Source: Cellvibrionales bacterium UBA5860 (GTDB taxonomy: Bacteria; Pseudomonadota; Gammaproteobacteria; Pseudomonadales; Porticoccaceae). From it: 22,350 bases of DNA. Position 1 is the stretch's first letter. Every line of letters begins with the position of its first letter. Positions 8,596 to 16,758 of the stretch are shown piece by piece. A program made the translations under genes and the position numbers. The notes under the pieces were generated by a model. It was not told the DNA's origin and did not search any database. It worked only from the letters and a program-made list of their open reading frames with translations. The DNA lies in the NCBI GenBank assembly GCA_002431545.1, contig DJFY01000103.1:10927-33276 (forward strand), written 5' to 3'.

Positions 8596-10230
8596 TCAGG
8601 ATCTCGGGTACAACACGAGCTTTTGTCCCGGATAAATTATTCCCCGGTTTTTCAAGTTGTTCCACTTGACGATATCGGCGACCGCTATATTAAATTCCCG
8701 GGAAATGCGGGCCAGCGAGTCTCCCTTTTTGACGCTGTATTTAACCCTTTCGCCTTGTCCGGAAATGTTATTTCTGACGATTAAATACTGCCCCGGTTTC
8801 ACGAAGTCCGGATCTTCAAGACTGTTCCAGCGTCGTATATCGCGCAGACTCACCATATGATTCTTAGCAATGCTCCATAGCGTATCGCCGCGTCTCACAC
8901 GATAACGGGCCTTGCCGTTGATAAAGTTTGGCACCACCTCGGAAACACCAACACCACTGCCTGGGATACGTAGAACCTGGCCGTCTCTAATAAGCGGTGA
9001 AGACAGTGTATTGGTTACCATCAGCGCTTCGGTTGATACATGATAGCGCTCGGCGATTTCACCCAGGGTATCGCCGGGCTGTACGATGTATTCCTTCGCC
9101 GGCCGCCACTGGGAACGCGGTGTCGTTGCCAGCTTGTGTTTGAAGTGTTCCACCCTGTCGTGGGGTAATAGAATATTGTGTTTACCATTGGGCGGTGTCG
9201 CCCGGCGTTTAAACCCTGGGTTTAGCTTGTACAGCCGATCGACTTTGATGCCTGCGAGACGCGCGGCCTCATACAAATCAATCTGTTCATCTATCTTCAC
9301 CTGCCGAAAAGGGATATTCGTGTCCAAGTGAGGAAATTCCAGTCCGTACTCATCCGGCGCCGCAACTACCTTGGTTAGCGCGAGAAATCTCGGTACGTAG
9401 TCGCGCGTCTCGGCACTCAATTTTAGGGACCAGAAATCCTCGGGCAAACCTTTAGCCCGATTACGCGCAATAGCCCGCTTAACCGTCCCTTCGCCGCCGT
9501 TGTATGCGGCCAGCGCGAGCAGCCAGTCGCCATCAAACCGGCGGTGCAGGTAGCTTAGGTAAGACAACGCTGTCTCTGTCGATTCTAGAATGTCGCGCCG
9601 ACCGTCGTACCACCAGTTGCGAGGTAATCCCAGGTGCTTGGCTGTCGAGGGAATAAACTGCCATAGGCCGGCGGCGCTGCTGGTTGAATAGGCAAAAGGA
9701 TCATAAGCGCTTTCAATAAAGGGTAGTAACGCCAGCTCAGCTGGCATACCTTTCGCGTCGATTTCCTGCGCAATATAGGCGATATATGGGGCAGCCCGTT
9801 TCATCACCCGATTGAAATAGAATTGGGCCTTGGCGAATTCCCTGATATGCGGTTGCATTCTCGGGTGTTCAATATCCGTGGCAAAAACGATGTCCTCGGT
9901 TATTGATGTCCAAACCACCTGCGTACTGTCAGAGTCGCTACCGCTCTGAGATTCACTTGCTACAGGGCCTCGCTTTGAATCGATATCTGGACGACCGGCC
10001 TTACTACTGTCGCCGACACGTGTATTATCCTGGTCACCGTCAGAACCTGTCTCTAACGCGCTGAGCGATGTGTTTTGCTCTGGGCTGACAACGGTTGTGG
10101 GACTATTCGCATCCGACTTACTGGAATCTGGTACCAATACGGGCATCCCTGCGGTTGGCTGGTAAGGTTGCTTGCTACAGGCAGCCAACATGAGTGCAAG
10201 CAACACGAGCGCAGGTTGTTTAAGAGTCAT
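8596..10230 (-). CDS. mltD: MltD, membrane-bound lytic murein transglycosylase (lipoprotein, three LysM)
   Basis: MltD cleaves peptidoglycan glycan strands to 1,6-anhydro-muropeptides during wall growth and turnover. The 544-residue precursor starts with a lipoprotein signal ending LMLAAC (Cys18). Ser at +2 predicts outer-membrane anchoring. A low-complexity Ser/Asp-rich linker (about 30-105) leads to the SLT goose-lysozyme-type domain (about 135-270), with the putative catalytic Glu173 in LLPFIESAYDP and the motifs SSAAGLWQFIPSTAK and LALAAYNGGEG. Three LysM peptidoglycan-binding repeats follow at about 379-422, 441-487 and 496-541; E. coli MltD (about 452 residues) has two. The start codon has GAAGG about 12 nt upstream on its strand, a rather long spacing. 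Its usual neighbour gloB is absent. Confidence 0.95.
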   Translation of the reverse strand: MTLKQPALVLLALMLAACSKQPYQPTAGMPVLVPDSSKSDANSPTTVVSPEQNTSLSALETGSDGDQDNTRVGDSSKAGRPDIDSKRGPVASESQSGSDSDSTQVVWTSITEDIVFATDIEHPRMQPHIREFAKAQFYFNRVMKRAAPYIAYIAQEIDAKGMPAELALLPFIESAYDPFAYSTSSAAGLWQFIPSTAKHLGLPRNWWYDGRRDILESTETALSYLSYLHRRFDGDWLLALAAYNGGEGTVKRAIARNRAKGLPEDFWSLKLSAETRDYVPRFLALTKVVAAPDEYGLEFPHLDTNIPFRQVKIDEQIDLYEAARLAGIKVDRLYKLNPGFKRRATPPNGKHNILLPHDRVEHFKHKLATTPRSQWRPAKEYIVQPGDTLGEIAERYHVSTEALMVTNTLSSPLIRDGQVLRIPGSGVGVSEVVPNFINGKARYRVRRGDTLWSIAKNHMVSLRDIRRWNSLEDPDFVKPGQYLIVRNNISGQGERVKYSVKKGDSLARISREFNIAVADIVKWNNLKNRGIIYPGQKLVLYPRS

Positions 10231-10408
10231 CGAACGGTATTGCCTTCAGTTAAGTTATTGGTTTTTAATTTTTGTGCAATATACTGAAAGCCATAGGTTT
10301 TAATCTTCCGATTCGATCACATTATTGTCGGCGAGCCGCTCTGGCCCGGGCATTTAAGAGTTAAAGTTTGCTCAAATCGACGGATATCGGGAAACTGTTG
10401 TTCCATCC

Positions 10409-10440
10409 ACCGCGAGTGCTCGACACGCGGACCTCGCGGT
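10409..10440. promoter_or_regulatory. Dyad repeat abutting the methyltransferase promoter
   Basis: ACCGCGAG (10409-10416) and CTCGCGGT (10433-10440) are perfect inverted 8-mers separated by 16 bp. There is no T run, so it is not a terminator. It ends at the first base of the candidate -35 box, a position suited to an operator. It lies in the 267-bp divergent gap (10231-10497) between mltD and the methyltransferase, which holds no gene that I can support. Confidence 0.35.
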
Positions 10441-10469
10441 TAACACACCCATAGGGAATACTGCATACT
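10440..10469 (+). promoter_or_regulatory. Candidate promoter of the methyltransferase-rnhA-dnaQ operon
   Basis: TTAACA (10440-10445, five of six) and CATACT (10464-10469, four of six) are 18 bp apart. Initiation near 10476 would leave about 22 nt before the TTG at 10498. The -10 is weak. Confidence 0.4.
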
Positions 10470-10497
10470 TGGCGCTCCTGGCACGCGAGGACAAAAG

Positions 10498-11340
10498 TTG
10501 CCTGCTCCTGAACACAGCGGCTCGCAGAGGATAAATTTGTCGAAATCAGATTACAAGTTACTAAGCGCGCTTGGTGCCCGTTTTCATGTCCCGGAGCTGG
10601 CGGAGTCGCAAGAGGCCTTGGCCCGGTGGTTCAACACACCCTTTGGCCGCACGCTTGTTGGGTTCGAAGCCGAGGCCTGTAAACAAATTTCTCCCCGGAC
10701 ACCGGGCTATCGCGCCGCGCAGTTAGCCGTCTCACCGGACTGCAGCCTGATGCAGGGATTTACCCAACAGCATAAATTTACCCTGACAGCCAGAGATCAA
10801 CTTTCAGGCGGGTGTGTTTGCGATTTCAAACGCCTGCCGCTGCCGTCCGATTCGATCGATGCGTTTTTATTGCACCATGTGCTCGACTTTACGCCTGAGC
10901 CACATGGAGTCTTGGGCGAAGTTGCCCGCACAGTCGCGCCCGGCGGCCACATTGTAGTTATTGGCTTTAATCCCTACAGTTTTTTCGGCATGTCGAAATG
11001 GGTCGCCGGATTGTTTTCATCGCAACAGGTGTGGCGGCACAACAGTTTACGCAAATCTCGAGTAGTCGATTGGCTTCGACTTCTCGGCTTTAAGATGTTG
11101 ACCGTACAAGTCGGTGGCACACCTACCCCTGTAACCAACTTGTCTGATCGCGACAGTAGCCGGATTGTCAAACGAGCAACGGCTGATGCCTTTTACGTAC
11201 TATTCGCACGCAAACAAGCGACGCCCCTAACGCCGGTGCGGCATCCCCGCTGGGCATCTGCTAAAGTACATCCCGTCCCGGGTTTACGGGCAGTTGGCGA
11301 TAACTGTCGACGGACAAAACGAGGGAGCAATCAAAATTGA
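10498..11340 (+). CDS. YafS-like class I methyltransferase-fold protein
   Basis: This resembles E. coli YafS, the putative methyltransferase encoded next to rnhA; the substrate is unknown. The middle of the protein has the later part of a class I SAM-methyltransferase fold: FKRLPLPSDSIDAFLLHH, then EVARTVAPGGHIVVIGFNPYSFFG. The usual glycine-rich SAM loop (motif I, GxGxG) is not evident where expected; the region reads LAVSPDCSLMQGF. SAM binding is therefore not proven. Two TTG starts are plausible: 10498 (GAGGA at 10487-10491, 6 nt spacing) and 10537 (AGAGGA at 10526-10531, 5 nt spacing), giving 280 or 267 residues. I keep the longer form because the candidate promoter fits it. The stop overlaps the rnhA start by 4 nt (TTGA), implying coupled translation. 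The C-terminus is basic and rich in Pro and Arg. Confidence 0.85.
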   Translation: MPAPEHSGSQRINLSKSDYKLLSALGARFHVPELAESQEALARWFNTPFGRTLVGFEAEACKQISPRTPGYRAAQLAVSPDCSLMQGFTQQHKFTLTARDQLSGGCVCDFKRLPLPSDSIDAFLLHHVLDFTPEPHGVLGEVARTVAPGGHIVVIGFNPYSFFGMSKWVAGLFSSQQVWRHNSLRKSRVVDWLRLLGFKMLTVQVGGTPTPVTNLSDRDSSRIVKRATADAFYVLFARKQATPLTPVRHPRWASAKVHPVPGLRAVGDNCRRTKRGSNQN

Positions 11341-11783
11341 ATCGTGTAGAAATCTTCACCGATGGCGCATGCCGAGGCAATCCGGGGCCCGGCGGGTGGG
11401 GTGCCCTGATACGGCGGGAAGGCGAAGAAATCAAGCTATACGGTGGCCAGGCTCGCACGACCAACAACCGCATGGAACTGACCGCAGCCATCGAAGCCCT
11501 GTCCAGCATTAACGACAGCAACACCCCGGTAGATTTGACTTCGGATTCAGAGTATCTGCGTAAAGGGATCACCGAGTGGATAGGCAACTGGAAAAAAAGA
11601 AACTGGAAGACCGCTGCAGGCAAACCGGTCAAAAACCAGGACCTGTGGCGTCAACTCGACGCAATTGCCGGTGCTCTGGATGTCCGTTGGCACTGGGTGA
11701 AGGGCCATAGCGGTCACCGGGAAAACGAAATTGCCGATCAGCTGGCAAATCTGGCCATAGACGAGATGTTGGAGGTCACGTGA
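11337..11783 (+). CDS. rnhA: Ribonuclease HI
   Basis: RNase HI cuts the RNA strand of RNA-DNA hybrids, removing R-loops and primer remnants in the cytosol. The protein has 148 residues (E. coli 155). The four metal-binding acidic residues are present: Asp9 (FTDGACRGNPG), Glu47 (NNRMELTAA), Asp70 (LTSDSEYL) and Asp134 (NEIADQLA), together with the loop His124 in VKGHSGHREN. The start is TTG at 11337, the only one that preserves the conserved N-terminus, with a purine-rich GAGGGAG at 11321-11327. It overlaps the upstream gene as TTGA and the downstream dnaQ as GTGA, both 4 nt, so all three genes are translated from one message. rnhA next to dnaQ is widely conserved, though divergent in E. coli and co-directional here. 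Confidence 0.97.
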   Translation: MNRVEIFTDGACRGNPGPGGWGALIRREGEEIKLYGGQARTTNNRMELTAAIEALSSINDSNTPVDLTSDSEYLRKGITEWIGNWKKRNWKTAAGKPVKNQDLWRQLDAIAGALDVRWHWVKGHSGHRENEIADQLANLAIDEMLEVT

Positions 11784-12484
11784 GACAGATTGTGCTCGAT
11801 ACAGAAACCACTGGTCTCGAGTGGACGCAAGACCACCGCATCATTGAGATAGGCTGTGTAGAACTCGTTAATCGGCGTTTTACCGGCAAGCACTATCACC
11901 AGTATCTTAATCCGGAACGAGAAATCGATGCCGGCGCTCAGGAGGTACACGGTATAACCAACGAATACCTGAGCGATAAACCGACATTTGCAACAGTCGC
12001 CGATGAGTTTTTGACTTATATCCGGGATGCCGAGCTGATCATCCACAACGCGGCCTTTGACGTCGGTTTTATCAATTACGAGTTTAATCGCCTGAATCGC
12101 GGCGAAGACACTATTGCCAAACACTGTCGAGTCATCGATACCCTCGGGCTCGCCCGACAATTACACCCCGGCCAGCGCAATAGCCTGGACGCGCTCTGCA
12201 AACGCTATGGCGTCGACAATTCCCAGCGCACTCTGCACGGTGCGCTTCTCGATGCTGAAATCCTTGCCGACGTGTACCTACTGATGACCGGAGGTCAAAC
12301 GGAACTCGGGTTCGAACAAGCGGAAATGGCTTCACATCAGGTGGGCGCCACGGAGAGCGGATTCAGGACGGTGTGCGACAAACCGCAACTCAAAGTACTC
12401 GAGGCCAGTTGTGAAGAATTAGCGGCACACCGCAGCAAACTTGACGAGCTATCGAAAAAGAGCGGCCAGACTCTTGACTGGTAG
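11780..12484 (+). CDS. dnaQ: DNA polymerase III epsilon subunit, proofreading exonuclease
   Basis: Epsilon is the 3'-5' proofreading exonuclease of the replicative polymerase core, held between alpha and theta. The 234-residue protein has the DEDDh active site: Asp7 and Glu9 in VLDTETTGL, Asp94 in HNAAFDVGF, and His153 with Asp158 in TLHGALLDAEIL. The C-terminal 50 residues or so are the flexible tail that binds the polymerase subunit in relatives, ending TLDW. The GTG start at 11780 overlaps the rnhA stop by 4 nt and has a strong GGAGG at 11771-11775, 4 nt away. The fimL promoter begins at or just before its stop codon, so the operon probably ends here, although no hairpin terminator follows. 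Confidence 0.97.
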   Translation: MRQIVLDTETTGLEWTQDHRIIEIGCVELVNRRFTGKHYHQYLNPEREIDAGAQEVHGITNEYLSDKPTFATVADEFLTYIRDAELIIHNAAFDVGFINYEFNRLNRGEDTIAKHCRVIDTLGLARQLHPGQRNSLDALCKRYGVDNSQRTLHGALLDAEILADVYLLMTGGQTELGFEQAEMASHQVGATESGFRTVCDKPQLKVLEASCEELAAHRSKLDELSKKSGQTLDW

Positions 12485-12498
12485 TGGTTGTCTATAAT
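12474..12498 (+). promoter_or_regulatory. Predicted fimL promoter
   Basis: A perfect -10 TATAAT lies at 12493-12498. A TTGACT sits at 12474-12479 but only 13 bp away, shorter than the usual 16-18, and TG at 12489-12490 is one base off the ideal extended -10 position. Initiation near 12505 would leave about 47 AT-rich bases before fimL. The -10 is convincing; the -35 is not. Confidence 0.45.
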
Positions 12499-12551
12499 CA
12501 ACCTTAATTATTAATCATAGTTAACTGTTTTAAATGAATTAAGCGAATCAA

Positions 12552-14225
12552 ATGGGCCACCTAAACAATCATGTTGTCGACTTGCTGGCTACCGAACTAC
12601 GCTATTCCCTGGAAAACGTCCAGGACGCTATTACCCAGCTCGAAGTATCCCAGCTACCAGTTTTTCGGGATTCAATAAAGGAGATTAATGGGGTCTGCGC
12701 CATGGCTGGGGTGGCCAGCCTGGAGCTACTAACCCGAGAAGCGGTGGCGGCGACCGATGCCGCGCTGGGAGAGCAAATACCGCTGGCAAAACTGTCTCCT
12801 GCACTGGCCAAAGCTTTCGGCATTGCACCGCGCCTGCTTGAATACCTGATCGACACCCGCCAGGACAACCCCTGTGTACTGTTGCCCGTCATCGCCTCCC
12901 TGCGGGCCCTGCGTCAGTTACCACCCGTCTACGAGCACCACTTAATTCCGGATGTCACCTGGCCCCGCTTAAATCAACAGGGATTCACGGACGCTCTGGT
13001 GTCCAATCGCCAGCACGATCTAAAACGCCTGGTTAATCTGTACCAGTTCGGGCTGCTCGACCTGGTGCGCGATAGCAACCGCGGCAAAGCCTGGCGCATT
13101 CTACACCGGGTCGCCCAACGCATGCAGTCGCACGCGCCGACGCCTCTCGAGCAGAATTACTGGCGCGCCGTCGAAATGACATTGACAGGATTCCAGGCGG
13201 GCCGACTCAGATTGCGGCTCGACCGAATCAGGTTGCTGGCGGCGGTGGAAAAACAACTCCGGATTCTAACTATCGACGACGAACGCCGGCCGAGAAACCC
13301 TTACCCGGAAGGGCTCTGGCGATCCTTTATCTGTCTGCTAGGTCTGATCAGCCCGAACGACGAAAAGGCAAAGGCGCTTTATGCGGACCTGCAAATCCCG
13401 ACGCTGCCTTTTACCGAACAGGATGTTATCGCCATCCAACGCAGAATACTGTCCGAGCCCCAGGAAAATACCGCACAGATTTTTTCCGAGATTGCGACGG
13501 TATTGGCTGAAACGCGAAAGATTATCGACGACGCCCACCGAGACGATGCATCAGCGCAGGATGAAGATTTTAGGGATCAACTTCACACCGCTTTTGATCG
13601 CCTTTCCCAGTTATGGGATCTACTCGGTTTTAGCGGCCTGGCGCGCAGATTTCGACAACCCGCTTCTCGGTTATTATCCAATCGCGGCAACGGACGGCTG
13701 CCGCCTGAGATGCTCGTCGAGTTTATCGATACCATTCTGCAGGCCGAATGCGCACTGATAGATTTTGACGATAAAACGCCCAGCCGAAAAGACGCCGAAG
13801 CCTGGGAGCGTCGTCCCCTCAACGAAATCCTGCAAGCTAATTTCCTCCAATCGGCAAAACTGGCGGTGGTTGGCGAAATACGGGCCCACCTGGCGGAAAT
13901 CAAGGAAATGATCGACACCGTTGTAGCCGGTCACGCTGGCAAGGATTTACTACCGGCTTTCGAGGCAACGTTCGACATCATTTCCGGCAGCCTGCGACTG
14001 ATCGACATGCAGAGACCGGCAGAACTCGCCGAACGTTGCCTGAGTTTTATTCGCGGGATGCTGACGAACCCGGCAGATCCGCCTTCTATGGACAATTACT
14101 GGGAAGTCTTTGCCGATAGCATCGCCTGCCTGGAGTACTATCTCGACACCAGTGCTTTTGGCAATGCGGCCAACGAATCAAGCCTGGACACTGCCAACGA
14201 ATGCCTGCAGGCGCTCGGTGTTTAG
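12552..14225 (+). CDS. fimL: FimL, scaffold for type IV pilus and cAMP signalling
   Basis: In Pseudomonas aeruginosa FimL resembles the N-terminal part of the ChpA/PilL chemotaxis kinase. It is needed for twitching motility and for activating adenylate cyclase CyaB, through contacts with PilG and FimV. The 557-residue protein matches the length I recall for FimL (about 556) and the conserved dnaQ-fimL neighbourhood. It is all-helical in appearance with no transmembrane span. The N-terminal module looks like a histidine-phosphotransfer domain, but the HxLKG motif reads KEING (43-47). The phospho-acceptor His is replaced by Lys43, consistent with a non-phosphorylated scaffold. A second helical block with similar character lies near the C-terminus (about 430-540). 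The ATG at 12552 lacks a clear ribosome-binding site. An N-terminal ChpA fragment or a generic Hpt protein are alternatives, but length and context favour FimL. Confidence 0.85.
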   Translation: MGHLNNHVVDLLATELRYSLENVQDAITQLEVSQLPVFRDSIKEINGVCAMAGVASLELLTREAVAATDAALGEQIPLAKLSPALAKAFGIAPRLLEYLIDTRQDNPCVLLPVIASLRALRQLPPVYEHHLIPDVTWPRLNQQGFTDALVSNRQHDLKRLVNLYQFGLLDLVRDSNRGKAWRILHRVAQRMQSHAPTPLEQNYWRAVEMTLTGFQAGRLRLRLDRIRLLAAVEKQLRILTIDDERRPRNPYPEGLWRSFICLLGLISPNDEKAKALYADLQIPTLPFTEQDVIAIQRRILSEPQENTAQIFSEIATVLAETRKIIDDAHRDDASAQDEDFRDQLHTAFDRLSQLWDLLGFSGLARRFRQPASRLLSNRGNGRLPPEMLVEFIDTILQAECALIDFDDKTPSRKDAEAWERRPLNEILQANFLQSAKLAVVGEIRAHLAEIKEMIDTVVAGHAGKDLLPAFEATFDIISGSLRLIDMQRPAELAERCLSFIRGMLTNPADPPSMDNYWEVFADSIACLEYYLDTSAFGNAANESSLDTANECLQALGV

Positions 14226-14307
14226 CCGCCAACAAGCGCAGCTCGCCAGTTTGCACCACACCGCCTTGTAGTGCCCGAAACCAATTAAGCCAGATAGGAG
14301 TGTCTTT

Positions 14308-15426
14308 TTGGAATTTCTCACCGAATATGGGATGTTTCTCGCCAAGATTGTCACCTTGCTGATTGGCCTTGGCATGCTTGTTACCCTGGTGGCAAACGCC
14401 TCAAAAATACGTACCAGAGAAAAGGGACACCTGGAAGTCACATCGCTCAACACAAAATTCGACAACCTGAAACGCTCACTTGAAGATGCCATGTTGCGGC
14501 CGGAACAGAGAAAATCCGTTGCCAAGAGCAGAAAAAAACAGGAAAAAGCAGAAAGAAAAGCCGCCAAAAAAAACAAACCGCGAGTTGATGCACCCGATAA
14601 AAGCTTGGCGACGGATAGTGTCAACGATACCTCACAGTACGATACTGCCGAAAACTCTGACAATACAGACAAAAACAATGTTTTTGTCCTGGAATTTCAT
14701 GGTGACCTGCGGGCTTCCGCAGTTGAAGCGCTGCGTCATGAAATCTCGGCTGTGCTCGGGCACGCGCGTCCCTGTGACGAAATCGTGGTCAAACTGCAGA
14801 GTCCCGGAGGTCTCGTACACAGTTATGGCCTTGCTGCGAGCCAACTGGACAGGATTAAAAAAGCGCAGATCCCACTTACCATCTGCGTCGATAAGGTCGC
14901 TGCCAGTGGCGGCTATATGATGGCCTGTGTGGCCGACAAAATACTGGCAGCACCCTTTGCTGTACTCGGATCGATCGGCGTAATGGCGCAAATCCCCAAT
15001 ATCCATCGTCTGCTCAAACGCCACGATATAGATGTCGAGTTAATGACCGCGGGTAAGTACAAGCGCACCTTGACGGTTCTGGGAGAAAATACCGCAGAAG
15101 GTCGCGAAAAATTTCAGGAAGAACTTCAGGATACGCACTCCCTGTTCAAAGATTACGTGGCCACACGTCGCGCCAACATCGATATCGAGGAAGTCGCCAC
15201 GGGCGAAGTATGGTATGGCGAGCGCGCCCTGGCTGTGGGCCTGATCGACGAACTTAAAACCAGCGACGAATACCTCGCGGAACTCGCCGACAGCGCCAAT
15301 CTGTTTTCGGTGAAATACATCGAGAAAAAAACGCTCCCGGAGAAACTCGGCATCGCGGCAGAAGAGAGCAGCGAACGTATCGTAACCCGTTGGCTACAAC
15401 GATCGGTTAATCCCGACATTCAATAA
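14308..15426 (+). CDS. sohB: SohB, inner-membrane S49-family peptidase
   Basis: SohB is a membrane-tethered serine peptidase of the SppA (S49) family, facing the periplasm; its substrates are not well known, and in E. coli extra copies suppress loss of DegP. The 372-residue protein (E. coli 349) begins MEFLTEYGMFLAKIVTLL, close to E. coli, with one transmembrane helix at about 9-29. A Lys/Arg/Glu-rich coiled-coil-like segment (about 48-92) and a polar Asp/Ser/Asn spacer (93-124) lead to the peptidase domain. The nucleophile is Ser200 in VDKVAASGGYMMACVADK, and the AGKYKRTLT segment (249-257) carries the likely Lys general base. The spacer accounts for the extra length. The start is TTG at 14308 with AGGAG at 14296-14300, 7 nt away. 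It follows fimL by 82 bp. Confidence 0.95.
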   Translation: MEFLTEYGMFLAKIVTLLIGLGMLVTLVANASKIRTREKGHLEVTSLNTKFDNLKRSLEDAMLRPEQRKSVAKSRKKQEKAERKAAKKNKPRVDAPDKSLATDSVNDTSQYDTAENSDNTDKNNVFVLEFHGDLRASAVEALRHEISAVLGHARPCDEIVVKLQSPGGLVHSYGLAASQLDRIKKAQIPLTICVDKVAASGGYMMACVADKILAAPFAVLGSIGVMAQIPNIHRLLKRHDIDVELMTAGKYKRTLTVLGENTAEGREKFQEELQDTHSLFKDYVATRRANIDIEEVATGEVWYGERALAVGLIDELKTSDEYLAELADSANLFSVKYIEKKTLPEKLGIAAEESSERIVTRWLQRSVNPDIQ

Positions 15427-15537
15427 CTCTTGGCTTCTAATTAGTCTCGCTTGATTAGTGATTTTTGCCAAAGTCCCGGACTGATAGGCAAGACTTCTGT
15501 CGCCGAAAAAAGCAATGCTGGAAAGAACGGCCCGAAA

Positions 15538-16704
15538 TTAATCGCGACGCAGTTCGTCTTTGATTGCGATGGGGTTTGGGAAATTAAAAACAACAATGTA
15601 ACTGGATACCAGGAAAGTCAGTATCGTTGCCGCCTGAATAAGATGAGAGGCCTCGTTACCTATCATTGCTGTACTGTAGGCTACATAGGTAATCAATAAT
15701 GAAAACTCGCTGATCTGACCCAGTCTGCAACCTACGTCCCAGGCCTGCATATTCTTTTCGCTTTGTCGGTGCAACAGATAGCGAAATACTACGGGCTTGA
15801 TCACCAGCATACTGCCACCCAATAACAGGGCGGGCACGGCAATGCTCGAAAGCAGACCGAGATCGAATTGCGCGCCGAGCGAGAAAAAGAACAGCACCAG
15901 AAAAAAGTCCCGCAGAGGCTTTAAGCTAAGCGCGATATGCTGCGATATAGGATGCGTGGCAATTGTGATCCCGGCGATAAACGCGCCAATCTCCCGCGAC
16001 AGCCCCGCCAGCTCGGCAATCTGAGAAACCCCCAGGCACCAGCCGATGGAAAGCAGGAATATGTACTCGCCCATGCGGTCAAAACGCGCAAATAGAGGCA
16101 GCACGACGTAGCGAACAGCGGCGATCGATAAGCCTATTAAAAGGGGCAGGGCAAACAGAGCCGTGCCGATCTTAACGAAATCAACCTGCCCGTCCTGACC
16201 ACTCAACAGAACCAGCAGGACGAAAATAGCGATAAAGTCCTGAACTAAAAGCATACCGACCATCATCTCGCCCACATGACGATGGTGTAATACGGTCGTC
16301 GGTAACAGCTTGATACCAATAATCGTGCTGGAAAACATCATCGCCGCACCGATGATCAGATTCTCCAAATGGCTAAACCCGAACAGATGGCCAGTCAGAT
16401 AACCCACAGACGCGAAAATAACAGAGCTGATCAAAGTGACCAGGGTAACCTTACGGAAAACACCAAACAGGGCTTGGGGTTGCATATCCAGACCCAGCAG
16501 GAAGAGCAGGAAAATAATGCCGATATGGGATATTTCGCTGATCAGCGCGACGTCGGGCACCATAGCCGTACCGTAGGGACCGAGGATAGCGCCAAGTACA
16601 ATGTAGGCCACCAACATGGGCTGTCGGCCATACAACGCCAGCGAGGCGACAAGTGCAGCGCCCGCGAAAATAAGAAAAAACGAATGAAATACAGCGTCAG
16701 CCAT
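15538..16704 (-). CDS. CPA2-family cation:proton antiporter, membrane domain only
   Basis: A 388-residue polytopic inner-membrane protein of the monovalent cation:proton antiporter-2 family (KefB/KefC-like), predicted to exchange K+ or Na+ for H+; the ion cannot be told from sequence. About 11-13 hydrophobic spans fill the chain. Family features include LFLLGLDMQP (68-76), the buried acidic Asp156 in MLLVQDFIAI, the GLSREIGAFIAGI stretch (234-246), LRDFFLVLFFFSLGAQFD (264-281) and RLGQISEFSLLITY. It ends right after the last span. The cytosolic TrkA-N/KTN nucleotide-binding domain of KefB/KefC is absent, so redox or glutathione gating of that kind is unlikely. It starts 54 bp after the DUF934 gene on the same strand, suggesting co-transcription with cysI. 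The ribosome-binding site is weak. Confidence 0.88.
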   Translation of the reverse strand: MADAVFHSFFLIFAGAALVASLALYGRQPMLVAYIVLGAILGPYGTAMVPDVALISEISHIGIIFLLFLLGLDMQPQALFGVFRKVTLVTLISSVIFASVGYLTGHLFGFSHLENLIIGAAMMFSSTIIGIKLLPTTVLHHRHVGEMMVGMLLVQDFIAIFVLLVLLSGQDGQVDFVKIGTALFALPLLIGLSIAAVRYVVLPLFARFDRMGEYIFLLSIGWCLGVSQIAELAGLSREIGAFIAGITIATHPISQHIALSLKPLRDFFLVLFFFSLGAQFDLGLLSSIAVPALLLGGSMLVIKPVVFRYLLHRQSEKNMQAWDVGCRLGQISEFSLLITYVAYSTAMIGNEASHLIQAATILTFLVSSYIVVFNFPNPIAIKDELRRD

Positions 16705-16758
16705 AGAAATACTCTGCCACGCTGCTATTTTGCCCTAAGCGGGCCTCGGACAACAGGG

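Noticed and set aside
15427..15537. Nested repeats (TTGGC/GCCAA around CTAAT/ATTAG) between sohB and the antiporter
   Set aside because: Short arms, a long inner loop and no proper T run. It could be chance in an AT-rich gap.
15451..15699. Plus-strand 82-codon frame at the sohB/antiporter convergence
   Set aside because: Most of it is antisense to the antiporter C-terminus, it has no ribosome-binding site, and the composition is not protein-like.
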